Assembly (NCBI GenBank): GCA_013054445.1
Contig: JAAMPI010000425.1
Span: 1 to 38,257 of the forward strand
Length of the DNA: 38,257 nucleotides
Direction: 5' to 3'
Origin: Cudoniella acicularis
Taxonomy: Eukaryota > Ascomycota > Leotiomycetes > Helotiales > Helotiaceae
Shown: one piece after another, positions 30,264 through 38,257 of the stretch
Layout: every line of letters begins with the position of its first letter
How positions within the stretch are numbered: position 1 is the stretch's first letter
Notes under the pieces: generated by a model
Database searches by the model: none
What the model was told of the DNA's origin: nothing
What the model saw: the letters and a program-made list of their open reading frames with translations, nothing else
Translations under genes and position numbers: made by a program

Positions 30264-31040
30264 CTTGAAATCGTGCGTGAAGGAATGGTAGTCGTCCAGT
30301 TTGAAAAAATAGCGAGCTGCCCAAATGCCCTCAGACACCAAACAAAGCAGGGTAATCACAAAAAATAAGTAGCGTTTTGTCTCTCGAGTTTTCTTCGTGA
30401 ATGTACTTCGAGTCTTCGAGATGTTTTGTGACTGGTCGAAAGCTGTTAAAGGTGAACACGTCGAGAGAGCGCGCTGGCAGAAGCTGAGAAGACTCGATAA
30501 AGTCGGTACGGGGATCTCTGTTATTTTGGACGGGTTGCTTTGCTGGGTCGACGTGGTGACGATGCAGGGTTCATCGATTACGGCGTTGATGCTCTAGAGC
30601 TTAGTATAATTGCTTGTCTATATCTGAGCCCGTGGATTTCGCGATTGGCGGTGATGAACCCCTGTCAATAAGATTAACCACAATGCGTTCTGCCCTCGAC
30701 ATTCGAATGCCCTATTATTTCTTTTGGCTCCGAACTTGGCCAACGAAAGTCCCAGAGGGGCAGAAGGCCCTTATTGATGGCGTATTGAAGGTTGCATAAG
30801 GCGTCCAACGGAGAACAACCTTATAGAAAGTTGAAGAAAAGGCGTTGAGGCTTGCTTGGAAGTCGCGTCGGGTGGAACAAATGAGTGACGCCCTGCACAG
30901 GAGAAATTTCCAGATGAACTTCAATGCCTCGGTACAACATAGTGTCAAGCCAGGAACCAAAACTCCGTACCACGGCACCACAGTAATACAAACAATTCTC
31001 CTAATACCAAAAAAAAGAATTCTCCCACCACATCTCCAAA
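30264..31040. other. Divergent intergenic region
   Basis: Lies between the minus-strand conserved gene and a doubtful plus-strand frame at 31041. Short frames at 30397, 30614 and 30845 show no family. It presumably holds promoters. Confidence 0.4.
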
Positions 31041-31553
31041 ATGACGTCCCTCCGCCCTTTCCACGCAATGGACGTCTTTAAATTCAACCCCACCATTCCC
31101 TCTCCCTCCACACCCTCATTCTCCTACGGCGTCCTCTCCCACTGGACACCGGGCATCCCCTCACCACTCACCACCGTCTCCTGGCCCACAATTTCCGGCA
31201 TGGACACGCTCCCCTACACGCGCTTTGACAGCGGACGCATCGCACATATCATGCTGTACTCCCCCTCTTTCCGGGGAATCGCTACCGTGAATATCAGTTC
31301 TGAGTCAAGAGGACAGAAATTAGGGTTGTTGGCTGGGACGCTGGAGTTTGCCGGCGAGGTGTACCCGTGTGAGAGGTTGTATGGGAGTGGGATGTATGCG
31401 GGGACGGGGGGAACGAATTGTACGGGGGACTATTGTATGAGGGGGCATTATTGTGCGGGGAGGTATAGGTGTAGGCAGGGGTGGGTGCCGTATGTGCATG
31501 ATTGCTCGGTGCATGGTGTTAATACTTGTCTTCCGCTTTGGGATGATGAGTGA
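31041..31553 (+). CDS. Hypothetical protein (170 aa), uncertain
   Basis: An open frame from ATG 31041. The first 17 residues (MTSLRPFHAMDVFKFNP) resemble the start of NatB-type N-acetyltransferases, but the conserved continuation (acetyl-CoA motif, Arg/Gln-x-x-Gly-x-Gly/Ala) is not found in any frame. The C-terminal third is Gly/Cys-rich (GDYCMRGHYCAGRYRC), from a G-biased stretch. It could be a chance frame, a relic of an acetyltransferase gene, or a small Cys-rich protein. No signal peptide is seen. Confidence 0.3.
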   Translation: MTSLRPFHAMDVFKFNPTIPSPSTPSFSYGVLSHWTPGIPSPLTTVSWPTISGMDTLPYTRFDSGRIAHIMLYSPSFRGIATVNISSESRGQKLGLLAGTLEFAGEVYPCERLYGSGMYAGTGGTNCTGDYCMRGHYCAGRYRCRQGWVPYVHDCSVHGVNTCLPLWDDE

Positions 31554-32451
31554 GTGAGTGAGTGTTGAGGTAGTGAGGGGTAGGAAGATTAAGAGAGTAG
31601 AGAGAAGGGGGAAGGTGTTGGTGAGCGGTGGCTGAGAGGACGGAAGGGGGTTCTATCAATATGTAAACAGTGTTTTGATCGAGTAATTGGTTGTACTGTT
31701 TAGACGGAAAAATCATATTTGTGTTCAAGGGAGAGGTCCCATCTAAAGAGATATCTCGGTCCTGAGCCCCTGGATTAAGCGAGCCGAATTTGCGTTGGAT
31801 AGAATGGAGTGAAAAGGGAGTAGGAAGTAGGGTGCCTAGTGTTGGAAGTAGATCCGTTTACTGAGACGTATATTTGTTGTGTGAATAAGTGAAAGTGTCT
31901 TTTAGGGAGTGAAGGTTAGAAGTGGATGAGAAAATAAGAATGAGAAGTGTTGCCAGCAAGCGGAAATGTCCTATGTTCTGGTGGTCCACTTGGCTGGGTT
32001 GACTGTTGAAACGAAGCATCACACTGACACGCTAAAGAGCCGTTGACTTTGGTTGATACTTTTGGAAGATTCGTCGTGGTGAGATGGGGGGAAGTAACGA
32101 TTCTGTGGAGGTAGAAGGAGTAACATTGTTGGAAAGAGTTGAAATAAAGCATGGTGAGAGAAGAAAGCAAAGCAGAAAGAAATGCCTATCAGCACACGTA
32201 AGATGGGAAGGATGAAAAATTCCGTTATGATTTCATAGCTCTCTGAATATTCTCCTCCGCTTGTTATAGCTATGATCGCAAATCTGTGCGAAAATGAAAC
32301 ATCCTTTTGAGGTACCCATCCAGCTTTGTGCTGCTAAACTCCCAACGAAAAAAACATGCATAAATAGGCTGAAGCGACTGTGCAAATCCCATAGTCAAAA
32401 AGCATCCCACACTCCAATATCCATCCTTCTAATCTAGTTGTCATCGTGAAA
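31554..32451. other. Intergenic region, no gene seen
   Basis: Starts with a GAGT microsatellite (about 31549-31564). Balanced composition, no convincing frame. It probably contains the 3' untranslated region of the following minus-strand gene. Confidence 0.45.
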
Positions 32452-33234
32452 TTAGAGGCTGCCTCTCCGAGGGAAGCTGACCCCTTCTACTGCGGATACG
32501 TCCGTGAACCAGGTGACTCTCTCTTGACCTCCCTCGTTGACGAGAGCGCAAGGGAGACCATTGCCTTCTTCAAAAATTTCCTTCATGATTTCCTTCTTTC
32601 CTCCGCCTGTTGCGACAAATGCGATTTTGACGCCGTGGGTGACAACTGGCAGTGTGAGAGTGATTCTCTTTGGGGGCGGCTTGGGGGAGTCTTCGATTGG
32701 CATAACCCAGGCGTCAGCTTCTCTCAGAAGCTCATGTCCTGGAAATAAGCTGCAGGTATGTCCATCTGGTCCACATCCCAAGAGCAGGAGATCAAAAATT
32801 GGCAACTTGACGCTATCCCGCGCAGCGAATTTGTCCACTAATAGCTTCTCATATCTGTCTGCGACTTCTTGCACGTCATCTAAGCAATCGGTGTCGATTG
32901 GGAAGACCACTGGCTTGCCCAGTTCTGCGGGAATTTTGTCGAGTAGTTCGGCCTTCAATAGGCAGTAGTTGGAGTCCTCATGGTCGAGAGGTACCGCTCG
33001 CTCATCTGCGAAATAAATCTCCCACTTGTCAAACTTGATTGTGTCTTCGGGGGATGTAGGCTTCGCGAGAAGAGCTTTCGCAAGGGTCTTTGGGAGGGAA
33101 CCGCCGGAAACGGCGACCTTGAAGACTTGGTGGCGGTGTAGACCCGCGGTCTGGGCGTGGAGGATGTAGGTTCGCAGAGTAGTGGCGAGAGTGTCAACGT
33201 CTGGGAAGGCCAACAGATTTGGTTGTCTGCCCAT
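32452..33234 (-). CDS. 6-phosphogluconolactonase
   Basis: A single exon of 260 aa with full family length. It hydrolyses 6-phosphoglucono-delta-lactone to 6-phosphogluconate, the second step of the oxidative pentose phosphate pathway in the cytosol, supplying NADPH and pentoses. Diagnostic motifs: VSGGSLPKTLA (residues 42-52), FADERAVP (75-82), DSNY (87-90), the strongly conserved GCGPDGHTCSLFPGH (153-167), and KRITLTLPV. The ATG at 33234 gives MGRQPNLLAFPD, a normal start. No intron is seen and the frame is intact. Yeast homologues are SOL3/SOL4. Confidence 0.95.
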   Translation of the reverse strand: MGRQPNLLAFPDVDTLATTLRTYILHAQTAGLHRHQVFKVAVSGGSLPKTLAKALLAKPTSPEDTIKFDKWEIYFADERAVPLDHEDSNYCLLKAELLDKIPAELGKPVVFPIDTDCLDDVQEVADRYEKLLVDKFAARDSVKLPIFDLLLLGCGPDGHTCSLFPGHELLREADAWVMPIEDSPKPPPKRITLTLPVVTHGVKIAFVATGGGKKEIMKEIFEEGNGLPCALVNEGGQERVTWFTDVSAVEGVSFPRRGSL

Positions 33235-34814
33235 TGTGGTGACGAGAGGTTGTATTTGCGCGAAAATGTGGGTTGGAGATTGTGGCTGGTGGGGGGCGAA
33301 TTGCTATCGATAGCAGTCCGATATCTTGGGAAGAAATTTATCAGAGACAGCTATGCGCAAAGGGTCGAACGCGAGGATAGGTGAGAGTTGCAGGAATGAA
33401 GACAAAGAGAAGGTGAGGTTCATAGTTTGTGAAATGCAAACGGTGGTTTTTGGAGATGGTCGAATTGATACGGAAATTATGAAGCGGGTCGCCGCAAGGC
33501 ACTGTGCACAATGACGATAAGAGGACAAAATCGGGGCCTTACCAGCTTGTCTTTAGCCTTAACGTCTAGTTGCTCTCGGGTTTTGACACGGCGCCGGGAG
33601 CGACTTGTTTAGCGCAACGGAATTTCGGTATGGAGAGGGTGAAGAGCAGAGAGATTGACGTGTTTGAGTCAGAAGAGCAAGTGGTTCAGTGGTTCAGTGT
33701 TTCCGTTTGCGAAGTCCACGACTCAAAAATGTTTAGCAACAGGCCAGCAGCCAACAGGGACCAGAGTTTGGGATATAAGAAGCAGTCCACTGCTCATTGC
33801 CCACCGTCCACATATGTTCCCCACGCCAATCTCCAGGTTTCCCATGTGTTACGACGGCAAGGCTGAGCAACCACTACGAAGGATTCCAGATGACTCGCTG
33901 AGGATATTTGGGTATTTCCATTTACATGTTTCAGCGCCATTCGGCTCTTGTGCTTCCCCACAGCTCATCTTCAAGACACAGCGTGGCACAGACGAGGCGA
34001 AATATCGATCTTCAGGAATCCCCAATCCCTAATCCCTAATCCCCTCTGTTTTCCTCCCTTCAATAGTCCAAGGTGGCTCACCTGCTCATTGCCACCCAAT
34101 TCTGCAGATCTTCAACCGGCAGGTGAACCCCCCTTTGGTGAACGCCTCATTATTGTTGGAATGCAATGGTCCCAGAAGTCAGACATCAGCATGTGATATG
34201 TGATACAATGCGGCGCCACGGCCTCTTCATCCGGTCTTATCGGTGCGATGCCTTTATCGACGCGTCGGTTCGAGGGGCAAATGCAAGCCCCTTTCTGCAA
34301 CATGGGAGCTACTTGCCAACATATCGGGACGATCCTACTAAGTCAGGCCATGAGTGCATCAAAAGCCTCAGACATTTGGAATCGAATGGAAGAAATGGGC
34401 TGCTAACTAACCAAACTGGTCTGGTCAATCTAAGCTGTCCATGTCGTGTAAGCTCTTCCGGACCTTGCTGTGAGAGCGGGGTACCAATTTGTCCTGGGAG
34501 CTTGAGATTGGCTACAAATCATCATTCCCAATTCGATGTCTGTCGCCAAGCTGATGTCAACACAAGCCACAAATTCGCAATTGAGCTTCTTGCCTCGGTG
34601 TGCACAGGGAACTCCAAATTCCTGAACAGACTACTTTGGTACCTATCTAAGTAAGGTTAAGGATTTCGATTGTTGCACTCGTCATGTGATTATTGCCCCG
34701 CCAAACAAGCGAAGCAAGGAGGGCGGAACCTATCTCAAATCAGCCGCCAAGTCTCAGCATTTCTTCACCGTTTTCCACTCTCTAAGAATCTTCCCCATCA
34801 ATCTTAATTCCATC
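33235..34814. other. Divergent intergenic region with heptamer repeat
   Basis: Lies between the lactonase and phosphatase genes, which start away from each other. Open frames here (33326, 33570, 33655, 34166 and others) lack family matches and coding-like composition. A short run of ccctaat/cccaat units lies at about 34018-34042. Confidence 0.5.
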
Positions 34815-35886
34815 ATGGCGTCAAACCCACAGCGCCTTACAGGTGACAAGCCTGCTATTGATGCTTTCATTGACAAATTCGACGTGCGTTGAGTCAGTCC
34901 GGAACTACAATCAATATCTTGGGGCATCACTAACTCGTTATTCAGATCTTCTTATTTGATTGCGATGGTATGTGTATATCTCTTCGCACAATGCCCATGT
35001 TCTGACTTGGGATATAGGAGTTTTGTGGTCTGGCGATCATCTTTTCCCTGGAACGGTAGAGACCTTAGAGTTGTTGAGATCAAAAGGTATGCTTCAATCT
35101 CGAACTTGCCGCTACATACTGACATCCCTAGGCAAGAAGATTGTTTTTGTCACAAACAACTCTACCAAATCCCGCGCCGACTACCAGAAGAAACTCACCT
35201 CATTGGGAATTCCAAGCAATGTTGACGAAATATTCGCATCTGCATACTCCTCTGCCATCTATATCGCCAGGATCATGAAACTTCCTGCGCCAAAGAACAA
35301 GGTTTATGTGATTGGGGAAGCAGGTATCGAAACGGAGTTGAGATCAGAAGGCGTCGAATTTATTGGTGGGACAGATCCAGCGTATCGACGGGATATAACC
35401 CCGGAGGACTACAAAAATATGGCAGATGGATCTATGCTGGATGAGAATGTCGGAATCGTGCTCGCAGGTCTTGATTTTCACATCAACTACTTGAAGCTCG
35501 CGCTGGGGTACCAGTATCTCGCCCGAGGTGCAAAGTTTTTGGCAACGAATACAGACAGCACCCTCCCATCCAACCACAGTTTCTTCCCTGGAGCAGGTTC
35601 GATATCAATTCCTCTCGTCAATATGACAGGTCAAAAGCCTATTGCTTTGGGAAAACCAAGTCAAGCCATGATGGATTCGATAGAAGGAAAGTTCCAATTC
35701 GATCGCAAGACTGCCTGTATGGTAGGAGATCGATTAGACACGGATATCAAATTCGGCTTAGAAGGCAAACTCGGAGGGACTTTGGCTGTATTAACCGGAG
35801 TTATGAAGAAGGAACAATGGGAAGAGCAAGGAGCCGAAGTCGTGCCACACTACTACGTGGAGAAGTTGAGTGACTTGAGGGGATAA
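34815..35886 (+). CDS. PHO13-type HAD phosphatase (4-nitrophenylphosphatase / phosphoglycolate phosphatase)
   Basis: Exons are 34815-34883, 34946-34967, 35018-35086 and 35132-35886; spliced, 304 aa, in frame. HAD motif I is FLFDCDGVLW with nucleophile Asp28 and acid/base Asp30; motif II is VTNNSTKSR (residues 60-68); the motif III Lys lies in ALGKPSQAM; motif IV is MVGDRLDTD (about 250-258, Asp253). The C2-type cap between motifs II and III includes VIGEAGIETELR and VLAGLDFHINYLKL, typical of this group. The enzyme removes phosphate from phosphoglycolate and other damaged glycolytic by-products in the cytosol. The third-base-split micro-exon 2 (22 bp) encodes the active-site Asp residues, so correct splicing is essential for catalysis. 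Confidence 0.93.
34884..34945 (+). other. Intron 1 of the PHO13-type gene
   Basis: Donor GTGCGT, branch CACTAAC, acceptor TTCAG; 62 bp. Confidence 0.85.
34968..35017 (+). other. Intron 2 of the PHO13-type gene
   Basis: Donor GTATGT, branch TCTGAC, acceptor TATAG; 50 bp. It splits the Gly codon after DCD. Confidence 0.85.
35087..35131 (+). other. Intron 3 of the PHO13-type gene
   Basis: Donor GTATGC, branch ACTGAC, acceptor CCTAG; 45 bp, the shortest intron here. It splits a Gly codon ahead of KKIVFVTNNS. Confidence 0.85.
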
Positions 35887-36202
35887 GCCAGTGCTTGAAT
35901 TTCCGAACAGGAGTGGACAAGTTGAATTCGCCATAGTCAGGTGTAGTTTCTGAATGGCTGAGGATAAAGAATTACACTAGAACGCCATGCAGCATTAGAT
36001 AGAAAGATAAGATCTCGGCAGGAATAGAAGTGAGTCGATCCGGAAGCAATTGCATTTCTAGTGCAATCGTAAGCTACACCAACAGTGTCTATGCGAATTC
36101 TCAATTAATAAGTCCAATAAATACAACAAGCGCTCAAATATTGTGTAACAGGGACAGAAGTCACCGAACTTCCACATGCAGACACGACTAATCGAATATT
36201 AA

Positions 36203-36463
36203 TTTAATTCCAAGGACGATCAGACAAGACGGGATGGCTACACTCAAAACGCCATTGTAAAGTTCAAGCCACCTCAAGACCCAGAAACCCTATTATTCGT
36301 CCCCGCACAAAAAGATGATAACGCAGGCAACGACAAAAATCCCGGTTGGACAGGAGCTTTTCCTCCGACCATGGCTGGAGCTATGGTTCGTGCTGTCAAA
36401 GCTCCCAGTAATTTCCAATTGGTGAAGGAAAGAGGGCCAGGCGAGGCGAGACCTCAAAATTGA
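36203..36463 (+). CDS. Orphan coding-like exon of a small unknown protein
   Basis: An open frame of 86 codons with no early ATG, entered after an acceptor-like TTCCAAG (ends 36214) and closed by TGA 36461-36463. The translation is coding-like: DQTRRDGYTQNAIVKFKPP, then FPPTMAGAMVRAVKAPSNFQ and a C-terminal GPGEARPQN. The first ATG in frame is at about 36370, deep inside. I could not place an upstream exon in 35.9-36.2 kb. It may be the last exon of a small gene, or a fragment. No family is recognised. Confidence 0.35.
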   Translation, partial: FNSKDDQTRRDGYTQNAIVKFKPPQDPETLLFVPAQKDDNAGNDKNPGWTGAFPPTMAGAMVRAVKAPSNFQLVKERGPGEARPQN

Positions 36464-36541
36464 CGAGAAGCACTTCTTTTTTTAATTTTCTGAAAATCCC
36501 CAGGACACAGGCAACCAAAACATGTCCGAATCGTCGTCACG

Positions 36542-38257
36542 ATGGACAGCAGCAGCAGCGACGAGGAAGACAACCTACCACTCCTCCTTGCGAAACGGGC
36601 GTCTATTACGGGGGCGCTGCACCGACAGCCCTACGACCTGATCGCGTACCTCGAGCGCGCAGCCGTGCACTCCGAGTTGGGGTATCCGGACCTGGCTGCT
36701 GGGGATGCCTATCGCGCGCTGCTACTCTGCGACGAGTGCACCAACGAGGTTTCGAGTATCACGAGCAGGCCGTGGATGCCCTGCGCGCCCGCTGTGTTGT
36801 TGCCGATGATGGGGCCTGGAAACTTCCCGCCGTGCTGTACTTGCGGAATTTGGAAGGGAGCCATGCCGATCTCTATGGCGGGGTAGAGAGCTTGAGTATT
36901 GAGGGGCAGGAAGATAACCAGGACGCCGATATTGAGGACGAGGAGGAGAGGAAAACAGTACGTGTTGCGCACCTGGCTTCGAAGCGGTGTTATCGCAGTC
37001 TTTCTATCAGTTTACTGCTCTGTGGGTGTTTGAAAAGTGCCTACGATTTTTGCACCAGGGGATTGGCTATTACACCGGGAGATGAGGAACTTTTGCAGGC
37101 GAAAGAATACATACAGAATATAGCGAAGCGGAGGCTGAAGGTGGACGAAGTGGATATCAATGACTTGCCTGACCAAGGGCTGGTACGGCGGGAAATATAC
37201 CCATGGAACGACCACGAGCCGGACCGCTATGCCCAAGAGACGCTGGATTTCCTGAACAAGGAGTTGGAAATCGCTGCTCCAAAGGTGGAAGTTAAGGTCG
37301 TTGAGCTACCGAACTTGGTAGAGGCACTTCGAAATACGGAAGGGTATGGAGTTATAACGACGAACAAGCAGCTAGGCCTCTTTGCCAAAGAGGACATCGA
37401 ACCAGGAGAAGTACTCCTCGATGAACTCTCCCTCCTAGCAGCCAACAACCTCCTCAAAGAATCTCTCTGCGACGCCTGCAGCACAGTTCTTCCCCCATTA
37501 ACAGAAGATAGCAAAGTCGTAAGCTGTCCCGACTGCGACGACATCATGTTCTGCAACAACGACTGCCTCTCCCGCGCGCAAGAATCCTACCACCCCGCCA
37601 TCTGCGACACCGACATCGACACAATCGCCAAAGACCCCGACCCAAAAGAAAAACCCTTCGCTCTCTACCTCCTCCTCCTAGGCCGCGTCTTCGCCATGTC
37701 CGCCACGCAAGAAATCCACCCCCTCGAACTCAAAGAGGTGAAATACATCTGGGGCGACTTCCTCCCTTGCGCTTCAAACGCTGTTCCTCTCTCCCCAAAC
37801 TCAGGACCGCCGCCTATCTGGACACTCCCTTTCTCGTTTTCCTCTAATATCTCGGGCCCCTTTCACATTTTGGAGAAAATGGATATTGATATCTTTTCTT
37901 CGCTGCCGCAATATGACCTCTGGATCTTCAACACCTTATACGCGAAATTCAGAGGCACAGCATCCGGCCGTCTGAATGAAACTACGGGGCACCCTGAGGT
38001 AGCGGCCGTGCATCCTTTGTGGTGTTTGGCAAACCATGATTGTGATCCGAATGTAAGGTGGGAATGGGGTGCACGGATGCGGTTCTGGTGTAGAGAAGAA
38101 AGGATCGGTGATGGCAGGAAAGGAGGAATTAAAAAAGGAGAAGAGATTTTAAATCATTACACGGATATCAATCTTAAGGTTGGTGATAGGAGGGAGTGGG
38201 CTGCTGGCGCTTTGGGCGGCATGTGTATGTGTGCTCGTTGTAGGAGGGAGGCGGGGG
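36542..38257 (+). CDS. TPR and SET-domain protein (MYND-like, SmyD type), 3' end outside window
   Basis: It starts at ATG 36542 (MDSSSSDEEDNLPLLLAKRA) and runs off the window. A TPR-like N-terminus (LIAYLERAAVHSELGYPDLA) is followed by CLKSAYDFCTRGLAITPGDE. The SET region begins near LGLFAKEDIEPGEVLLDE, is interrupted by a MYND-like zinc-binding insert (CDACSTVLPPL, CPDCDDIMFCNNDCLSRA, about 37470-37605), resumes with CLANHDCDPNV and GEEILNHYTD, and has a post-SET CMCARC. Such proteins are predicted lysine methyltransferases; the substrate is unknown. Homology switches frame at 36748-36750: one G appears missing, since GAG GGT TTC would continue as FEYHEQAVDALRARCVV. Downstream the frame is open to the end. 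Confidence 0.82.

Overview
The window is nuclear DNA of a filamentous ascomycete (Pezizomycotina). The evidence is short GT-AG introns of 45-84 bp with CTAAC/CTAAT-like branch points, a HET-domain gene, a phosphorylase-NACHT-ankyrin (NLR-like) gene, and AT-rich decayed islands with transition-type nonsense changes of the kind left by repeat-induced point mutation (RIP). A helotialean or related lineage is plausible, but the class cannot be fixed from sequence alone.

Layout. 1-4000: AT-rich relic DNA, then a broken NLR-like gene (phosphorylase, NACHT and winged-helix/ankyrin pieces) ending in near-identical 102-bp ankyrin repeats. 4059-4808 (-): small multi-pass membrane protein. 5199-6073: a 63-bp tandem duplication and a MITE-like inverted-repeat element. 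6286-7559 (+): HSL-type alpha/beta hydrolase. 8359-11090 (-): two-exon HET-domain protein with membrane segments. 12764-13021 (+): epoxide-hydrolase N-terminal fragment. 13101-15719 (-): secreted GH55 exo-beta-1,3-glucanase with a damaged first splice donor. 15.8-19.6 kb: gene-poor, AT-rich relic DNA. 19619-21648 (-): secreted FAD-linked (BBE-like) oxidase with one frameshift. 22618-22785 (-): tRNA-like locus. 23247-24255 (+): coiled-coil and Pro/Met repeat pseudogene with CAA/CAG-to-stop lesions. 25156-26198 (+): Ser/Thr-rich single-pass membrane glycoprotein. 29064-30263 (-): conserved intracellular protein of unknown function. 32452-33234 (-): 6-phosphogluconolactonase. 34815-35886 (+): PHO13-type phosphatase with four exons. 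36542-end (+): TPR/SET-domain protein cut by the window edge.

The first ~27 kb looks like an accessory region: recognition-type genes, secreted enzymes, relics and broken genes. From ~29 kb the genes look like conserved housekeeping genes. I see no convincing biosynthetic cluster. The most distinctive theme is self-recognition and cell-death potential: a broken NLR and an apparently intact membrane HET protein with starts about 10 kb apart, the facing gene ends about 4.4 kb apart.

Several genes whose homology runs on undisturbed carry one- or two-base frame breaks, some in homopolymers (A9, G7). These may be real lesions or uncorrected sequencing indels. The distinction decides how many genes here are truly broken, so each is reported separately.
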